Positions 31,922 through 36,887 of a stretch of 36,887 nucleotides of DNA are shown here, one piece after another. The notes under the pieces are model-generated. The model had not been told where the DNA came from and did not search any database. It saw nothing but the letters and a program-made list of their open reading frames with translations. Origin of the DNA: Acrasis kona (taxonomy: Eukaryota > Heterolobosea > Eutetramitea > Acrasida > Acrasidae); NCBI GenBank assembly GCA_026419775.2, contig JAOPGA020001211.1, positions 1-36,887 on the forward strand. Reading direction: 5' to 3'. A program made the translations under genes and the position numbers. Position 1 is the first letter of the stretch. The number at the start of each line of letters is the position of its first letter.

Positions 31922-32836
31922 ATGCCCAACTTAACAACTGTGGATGTTGCGCGTGAGGCCGTGTCCTTAGACCACGCAAAAAAGATGTTTGAAACAAAAA
32001 AACTCTTTGGCATTGATCCCATTAGTCACAAAGAACAGATTAAAGACAATATGCTTTTGGGCGTAGAACGTGACAACAACAAAGCTTTTGCTTTAGTATT
32101 TGAAATGAACAACAAGAAGCTTCTTGAGACACTAAAACAATATGAGGACAAGTGCAAAAGTCTTGAGGGTCAAGTAGCAAACTTCAAGAAGGATTTAGAC
32201 ACATCGTATAATCAAGTAAACAAGCTTATTAAGGATTTGGAACGTGCCAAGATCAAACACAAACAATTGCAGTTGGAGTTGGACCAAGCCAATACATCCT
32301 CTCAAAACAAAAAAAAACTGATCACGAAGGAGGAGAGTAAGAACAAGAAAGCAACACAAGAGCTTTTAGACCAAGTCAGAAGTCTTGAACAAGAGTTGAA
32401 TCAGAAGAGAGAACAATACGCGAAAAAGTTCAACGACTACATTCAACTTGATATCAAGTATAGGGAATCCATCACAAATGTGTCTAGACTCCAGGAAAAG
32501 TTGGAACTTGTAGAAAAAAGCACTACAACCGGAAAAAATGACCCACCTTTTGTGGATGTAGGTTCAGTGGCCACTCAAGGAGAGGCTGGGGTAATTGGTT
32601 GGAGTCCTTCCGACAGCAAGATTTTTTACTCAAACCTGGCTCTTAACGATAGGAACAATGAGGAAAGAATGCTCGATTTACAAGCAAGATTGATCGACAT
32701 CGAAACGGAAAGAGTAAGAAAGTCTGAGCAGAGAAGGAATGAGGATGAACAGAGAAGAAGAAGAGCTGTGGAGATAATTAAGCAGGAAAAGGCCGCTGAA
32801 GACAAGATCGCCGCTTTATTATTATTGTTGGTTTAA
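31922..32836 (+). CDS. Coiled-coil protein of unknown function
   Basis: 304 residues from the ATG at 31922 (MPNLTTVDVAREAVSLDHAK). An earlier in-frame ATG at 31826 would add a poly-Asn stretch read from the TAA microsatellite. A 3'-splice-site-like TAACAG ends at about 31895, so an upstream exon is possible. Residues about 60-205 are continuous heptad-type Leu/Lys/Glu/Gln sequence (for example LEGQVANFKKDLDTSYNQVN), a long coiled coil. A short non-helical link (about 206-245) is followed by a second Arg/Glu-rich helix (about 252-300) ending in a Leu run. No family is recognised. The frame is intact although the DNA on both sides is pseudogenic. Confidence 0.65.
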   Translation: MPNLTTVDVAREAVSLDHAKKMFETKKLFGIDPISHKEQIKDNMLLGVERDNNKAFALVFEMNNKKLLETLKQYEDKCKSLEGQVANFKKDLDTSYNQVNKLIKDLERAKIKHKQLQLELDQANTSSQNKKKLITKEESKNKKATQELLDQVRSLEQELNQKREQYAKKFNDYIQLDIKYRESITNVSRLQEKLELVEKSTTTGKNDPPFVDVGSVATQGEAGVIGWSPSDSKIFYSNLALNDRNNEERMLDLQARLIDIETERVRKSEQRRNEDEQRRRRAVEIIKQEKAAEDKIAALLLLLV

Positions 32837-33095
32837 TAGTGCTTAAATGTTAAAATTAAATTATAGTATGTTTTGAATGATGCATCTTCCGTTTAAAAGC
32901 AGCATGAAGTTTATGAGTATTGCATTCTATTCACAAGACGGTCTTACACTACAACTAACGTGTATTTATATTATTGAAAAGTGTGCATAGACCACCTGGT
33001 AAAGCACCAGGCCAACACATGGTGGGTGTTGATGGGTGTAGAAACACCTCTTTTCCCATACGCAACGCAACTACATATAACCTCGATACCAAGAG

Positions 33096-33375
33096 ATATT
33101 CATGGATTATTCTTGGAAAGAGCTGGATAGGACATCAAGTCGAGTGTATCGTGTGACAGCGAGTTGAAGGAGTTGAACACTGAGATGCCAGTCATACACG
33201 TCAAGGCTGTTCCAGTTGGCAAGCGTGATTTGAAGAATGTTAATGAGCGTCCTGTTTGTATTACTTCTCAAAGAGGTCCCACTTTCATATTTACTGCACA
33301 GTTAAGACTAAACATGAGGTATCCAAATGGGTGTTAGCTGGTGCAGCCTTGTTACTACAACCAAAAACTGTATAA
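33096..33375 (+). pseudogene. C-terminal remnant of an axonemal-type dynein heavy chain
   Basis: The frame from 33096 reads IHGLFLERAG, then TAG at 33128-33130 where dyneins have the Trp of the GLFLEGAGW signature. It continues as ELKELNTEMPVIHVKAVPVG and QRGPTFIFTAQL. At about 33302-33304 it shifts by one base to KWVLAGAALLLQ and ends at TAA 33373-33375. These are the last 90 or so residues of a dynein heavy chain, and the RGPT and KWxLAGxALLLQ forms suit axonemal (outer-arm-like) chains. A nonsense codon, a Gly-to-Arg change and a frameshift show decay. Bases 32974-33095 upstream contain GQHMVGVDG, a possible distorted P-loop of another dynein AAA module; this extension is weak. Confidence 0.8.
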
Positions 33376-33392
33376 ATAAATTTTTATTGTAA

Positions 33393-34320
33393 TTAGTAAA
33401 CTTGAAGAGGATTATTGCTCTGCAGCGATGGAGAATTTACGTCCCTGTACAATTCTATTATGAATTTTTTCAGCACTTCGTTATACTTGTTGATTCCCAT
33501 TTTTCTTCTCAAGTTATTGTGACCTGCTCCATCTACCCAATGAGGAGACACTTTGCACCTCGCTAATTTTAGCATCTCTTTACCATGTTTGATGGGAACG
33601 ACTTTATCTCTTGTTCCGTGAAGAATGAGAATAGGACACCGAACATTTTTTATTCCTGAAATGTATTAAAAAAATATAAGCATGTATTGATGCTTACTGA
33701 ATCTTGAAGGAAACATGTCTATATATCTACCGAACCAGTTTCTACTTAGACATCTCACTACGCTCTCGAATGGACTCTCTAGTATTAAACCTCCAACGTC
33801 AACGTTATTGACGGCGAGTGTTGATGCTAGGTAGATTACTGCTCCTGTGCCCATACTAGTACCCATTCTGAACGCGTCAATAATATTAAAAAATAATTCT
33901 TACAGAATGATTGTTCTTGGATCTATCCGCAGAGTTTCTGTCAAGTATGTATAAGCCCCTAATATAGTCTCGTATACTCCCTCTTCGCTTGGTTTTGAGT
34001 TATTCTTCAATATGCCATATCCATAATATTCAAAATGCATCACATTCACTGATAATTTTTGACTAAGGTTGCATATAAACTCATAGCTGTGCCCCATGTC
34101 AGTTGCGTTACCATGAGCATACAAAACATAAACCTGACTAGGAGTGTCAGACTCTACAAAATAAAAAGGAACCCTGATGTTAGATTTTGTTCGAAAGTAC
34201 TCCACCTCTCTAGGATATATTCTACAGTATTAAGATTATTGGATTTATGGAGACCTACTGCGAGTATGATGCAACTTCTGGAGGTTGGAACAGTATACGA
34301 GATGTTAATTTTGCCCCCAT
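33393..34320 (-). CDS. ABHD17-like alpha/beta hydrolase (predicted protein depalmitoylase), 4 exons
   Basis: Exons in transcription order: 34320-34259, 34221-33904, 33867-33698, 33655-33393; introns of 37, 36 and 42 nt; 270 residues. The first exon (MGAKLTSRILFQPPEVASYS) was found by extending past a GTG-only frame; its FQPPE matches the FxPPE start of ABHD17/FAM108 proteins. The fold landmarks are LYAHGNATDMGHSYEF (oxyanion region), nucleophile Ser in GTSMGTGA, Asp in LILHGTRDKVVP and His in WVDGAGHNN. ABHD17 enzymes remove S-palmitate from Ras and other proteins. The N-terminal Cys cluster that anchors animal ABHD17 is absent; instead the MGxxxTS start fits N-myristoylation (inference). Substrate is unknown. 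Confidence 0.88.
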
Positions 34321-34357
34321 ATTATAACATGAAGAATACAGGCCGAATCATCATTAA

Positions 34358-34904
34358 ATATTCGTACCGCTTGGAACTTTTAGAATCATACAATCGAACA
34401 CCAATATTGAGTTGGCTACTTCTTCACACTTAGGTTATAATTATATTGTTGTAACTTGCACAGCTGACAGTTTGACATTAGCTAGTGCCAATAATAATAG
34501 TAAGGGGAATTACTGTAAAGAATCAAAGGCAACTATTATCCGCCTCCCCTCAATAGTGATCCAGAGGTCGTGGTTCAGAACCTAATTGTGGCATCAAGAA
34601 CACTCAATGATTGAGAAATTAGTGTGCTACGAAGAGTATGAATACCATTTTTTTCATTTTTAATAGTATAGAAAGAATTGTTTTGTTTCGGGACTGAAAT
34701 AATCCAATTGCTTGTGTGAATGGTGATTGTGTCCCTGGATTACTGCCGCTGCAAAACAAATTGGTTTGCAACGTTACAGCTTGCAATGGAGTACGGTCCA
34801 ATTCTACTTCTGTCTGTAGCGGACATGGTGAATGCACTTCACCTGAAGTCTGTCGATGCAACCCATATTACTATGGACCTCTTAAGAGGCTTTCAAGATC
34901 CTAG
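34358..34904 (+). pseudogene. Decayed extracellular EGF-repeat protein fragment
   Basis: Three broken pieces lie in one direction. 34358-34585 has an ATG-less frame with beta-rich sequence (SSHLGYNYIVVTCTADSL). 34531-34614, one frame over, has NSDPEVVVQNLIVASRTLND. 34701-34904 has CVNGDCVPG, then in another frame YCRCKTNWF, then back to VCSGHGECTSPEVCRC and YYYGP, which is EGF-like cysteine spacing. Frame changes inside single EGF modules show decay. The style (CNGV-SN-SVCSGHGEC) is typical of large surface proteins that I associate with Naegleria-type amoebae, but this is memory, not a search. Confidence 0.6.
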
Positions 34905-35283
34905 TGGATGGATAAGATCGTTTTTAACAACATAACCATTATTATAACAATAACTATAATTATTTTTATAATCCGTCGGTACATTTTGTGGTTCCCTTGG
35001 ATCTATTATAAACTCCGTTTAGTGTGTTGTGAATTGATATCCGTTGGAGCAAAGCTCATATTATTATGTTAAACCATGACACTAGTCCATAACAAGTTGC
35101 GATTGAATTCACACAGCCTATCAATTTCTAAACCGGACAACCCGAACGTCTTGCGGAATGACCCCCACGGCGGGATAATAATGTCAGTTAGAGGGCATGA
35201 GGAGGTAGTTAGTTATTTTAAGTAATATTATACTGAAAAAGATGCCAGTCATTGAATGATATTAATGATATTTATACAACTGC
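34905..35283. other. Intergenic region, nothing recognised
   Basis: AT-rich sequence with two short GC-richer patches (about 34970-35000 and 35130-35180). No open frame, tRNA fold or repeat that I can support. It presumably contains the 3' UTR of the minus-strand homeodomain gene. Confidence 0.5.
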
Positions 35284-35835
35284 TTAATTACATGTTAACC
35301 GAAGCTCTTCTGGTGTACTCTTTGTCCATTTCCTAACTTTTGCAATTTTTCCTGCTCTTACTGTTCTTTGTCTGTGATTTACAAACCAATCTTTTAATTG
35401 TTTCCTTGAAAGTCCTGTTTGCGATAATAACTCATCCTTTTGTTCCTTCGTTGGGTAAGGGTCTTCAATGTGATTAGTAAACCATTCATTAAGAATCGTA
35501 GATGCTTCCTGAGGAAGCACTCTTGCACTTTTGTTGTTCCTTCTCTTCACCTCTCCTCCCGCTGTAAGGGTAGGGTGTGCTGATAGTGTGTATGTGGTGC
35601 TCTGAGTTGGTATTGGCGCTGTTGGTGGGGACCGAACTTGTGAGGCTTGATTATAGCCAATCATCCTTGAGGTAGCCAGGTTCTGAGTGCTCATAGTTGG
35701 ATGGTTAATGTTAAGTATGAGGTCTCTACATGAAGGTAGCCGTATGGCCCGTATATGCTGAGATGATGCTTGTATGGGTGGAAGGTAAATCCTCTCCTCA
35801 CTCAACATTGTCTCGTTAAAACAGGGTAGAGGCAT
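35284..35835 (-). CDS. TALE-class homeodomain protein
   Basis: 183 residues from the ATG at 35835, no introns. The first 90 residues are low-complexity Ser/Thr/Pro/Gln. The homeodomain (about residues 98-160) is of TALE type: helix 1 contains ILNEWFTNHI, the three-residue loop extension shows as EDPYPTKEQKDEL, helix 2 is LLSQTGLSRKQ, and the recognition helix is LKDWFVNHRQRTVRAG, keeping Trp48, Phe49, Asn51 and Arg53. His at position 52 and Gln at 54 depart from the usual NARRR. A short basic tail follows. Predicted nuclear DNA-binding regulator; target genes are unknown. Confidence 0.88.
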   Translation of the reverse strand: MPLPCFNETMLSEERIYLPPIQASSQHIRAIRLPSCRDLILNINHPTMSTQNLATSRMIGYNQASQVRSPPTAPIPTQSTTYTLSAHPTLTAGGEVKRRNNKSARVLPQEASTILNEWFTNHIEDPYPTKEQKDELLSQTGLSRKQLKDWFVNHRQRTVRAGKIAKVRKWTKSTPEELRLTCN

Positions 35836-36045
35836 GTTGATGTTTTTTCTTGATGTTGACTCAACAAGTACCGGAGAATTACAAAAAACTTTAATTATAT
35901 GTTCTAGAATAAGTCAATCATAATTATCCGTATCGACAAAAGGTGTCCTAAAATGTCCCAATGTCTATTTTCTTGGTTAACCTGGTACCAAAAAGGATCT
36001 AAAAATCGATTTGAATTCAAACTTTTTTATTTACAAAAAATTTGT

Positions 36046-36887
36046 CTACCATTCATAAGAATTGCCCTGCATGTTCATTCCCGCACTCTTGTCCAACACT
36101 GCCTCTGCATCAGGAACCAACGTATCCAATCCCTTCGGATGTAACGAAGGGAAAGCGGTCGACAAAAAGTCGTGGATTTGGACTTGATTGCTCACAGCGA
36201 ATGCACGATTCAGCGGAGATGTGGAATCGCCGGTCCATGTGATTAGCAAGTACTTTGGTCTCTTGTAGCCCAACTCGAGCGCCATCACTCTGTAAATGAC
36301 GTAAATGATTACGTTATCCTTCAACAATGCTTTCAGCGCATCTAATCCCTTGCCCACATGTCCAAGATAGAATTTCTTCTTGTTGGACGTGTCGAAGCAA
36401 ATGGTGATCCAATTGTCGGAATCTGGTTTGTCTGCATTGTCTCTTAGCGAGGTGTATGCGTCAGCGACGGGTGGGTCGATGACGACGGCGCCACCTACTT
36501 GACGACGGGGGGCAGTGGTTGTTGTGGTGGAGGTGTTGGAGGGGGAGGAGATTTTTTGTTTTGCTTCTTGTTCGGCCTTTTTTTTGGCTGCAGCTTCTTG
36601 TTCTGCTTTGAGTTTGTCGGCGGCATCTTGTTCTGCTTTCTTCTTGGCAGCTTCTTCTTCTTGGCGTTGTTTCTCTTCTTGTTCTGCCTTTAGTTTGTCA
36701 GCAGCATCTTGTTCTGCTTTCTTTTTGGCTGCAGCTTCTTGTTCTTGGCGTTGCTTCTCCTCTTGTTCAGCTTTCAACTTGTCAGCGGCATCTTGTTCGG
36801 CCTTCTTTTTAGCAGCTTCTTCTTGGCGTTGTTTCTCTTCTTGTTCTGCTTTGAGTTTGTCAGCAGCATCTTGTTCTGCTTTCTTTT
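36046..36887 (-). CDS. Coiled-coil protein ending in a coactosin/ADF-H domain, 5' end outside window
   Basis: The frame is open to the window edge, so the start lies beyond 36887; 280 codons are seen. The visible N-terminal part is a tandem array of charged units such as KAEQDAADKLKAEQEEKQRQ, a long single alpha-helix or coiled coil. A Ser/Thr-rich linker (about 36485-36550) leads to about 140 residues that resemble the ADF-H fold in its coactosin form: VVIDPPVADAYTSLR, WITICFDTSNKKKFYLG, LKALLKDNVIIYVIYRV and KYLLITWTG. Coactosins bind F-actin without severing it. A coiled-coil array in front of it would give an oligomeric actin binder (inference). An AATAAA lies 18 nt after the stop. Confidence 0.78.
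   Translation of the reverse strand, partial: KKAEQDAADKLKAEQEEKQRQEEAAKKKAEQDAADKLKAEQEEKQRQEQEAAAKKKAEQDAADKLKAEQEEKQRQEEEAAKKKAEQDAADKLKAEQEAAAKKKAEQEAKQKISSPSNTSTTTTTAPRRQVGGAVVIDPPVADAYTSLRDNADKPDSDNWITICFDTSNKKKFYLGHVGKGLDALKALLKDNVIIYVIYRVMALELGYKRPKYLLITWTGDSTSPLNRAFAVSNQVQIHDFLSTAFPSLHPKGLDTLVPDAEAVLDKSAGMNMQGNSYEW

Noticed and set aside
32974..33095. Possible dynein P-loop fragment (GQHMVGVDG) before the dynein tail
   Set aside because: The match is short and distorted; kept only as a remark in the pseudogene entry.
34059..34433. Plus-strand frame of 124 codons, and a nearby frame reading YCEYDATSGGWNS
   Set aside because: Both are antisense to exons 1-2 of the ABHD17-like gene, whose first exon restores a clean start and family motif.

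Overview
The window is nuclear DNA of a compact-genome eukaryotic microbe, most likely an amoeboid or flagellate protist. A heterolobosean such as Acrasis or Naegleria is my best guess, but this is inference. The evidence for a eukaryote is direct: spliceosomal introns, AATAAA signals at gene ends, a pol III tRNA gene, and genes for UPF2, Vps39/Vps3, TSET, RasGEF, RasGAP, MOB, axonemal dynein and a TALE homeodomain. The genetic code is standard. I reconstructed 28 GT-AG introns by hand and all are 35-45 nt. Convergent genes are separated by only 11-26 nt, and two divergent pairs have start codons less than 90 nt apart.

Layout. 1-6 kb: the 3' end of UPF2 (nonsense-mediated decay), then a ten-exon Vps39/Vps3-type HOPS/CORVET tether. 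6-10 kb: two minus-strand membrane proteins, an LEA2-like single-pass protein and a KUP/HAK/KT potassium transporter. 10-12 kb: a tRNA-Val(UAC)-like gene with an enlarged D loop, and a secreted, extremely lysine-rich protein. 12-15.2 kb (minus): a six-exon WD40 protein matching the TWD40-2/TTRAY2 subunit of the TSET/TPLATE coat. 15.3-28 kb (plus): three signalling genes in a row, namely a membrane-anchored RasGEF spliced in frame to about two dozen FxFG nucleoporin-like repeats, a phosphoinositide phosphatase of SopB/IpgD type, and a MOB-C2-RasGAP protein. 28-31.6 kb: a membrane-anchored staphylococcal-nuclease-fold protein, mitochondrial dihydrolipoamide dehydrogenase and a mitochondrial carrier. 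31.6-35 kb: a decayed stretch holding C-terminal remnants of arginyl-tRNA synthetase and an axonemal-type dynein heavy chain, and an EGF-type surface protein remnant, interleaved with an intact coiled-coil gene and an ABHD17-like hydrolase. 35-36.9 kb (minus): a TALE homeodomain protein and a coiled-coil protein ending in a coactosin/ADF-H domain that runs off the window.

How they fit together. Most genes are housekeeping or trafficking/signalling genes without operon logic. The best candidates for something undescribed are two new-looking domain combinations in Ras signalling (TM-REM-RasGEF-FxFG-acidic tail, and MOB1-C2-RasGAP) that flank a SopB-like lipid phosphatase. The splice that joins the RasGEF to the FxFG region is supported by a repeat module that straddles the would-be independent start codon.
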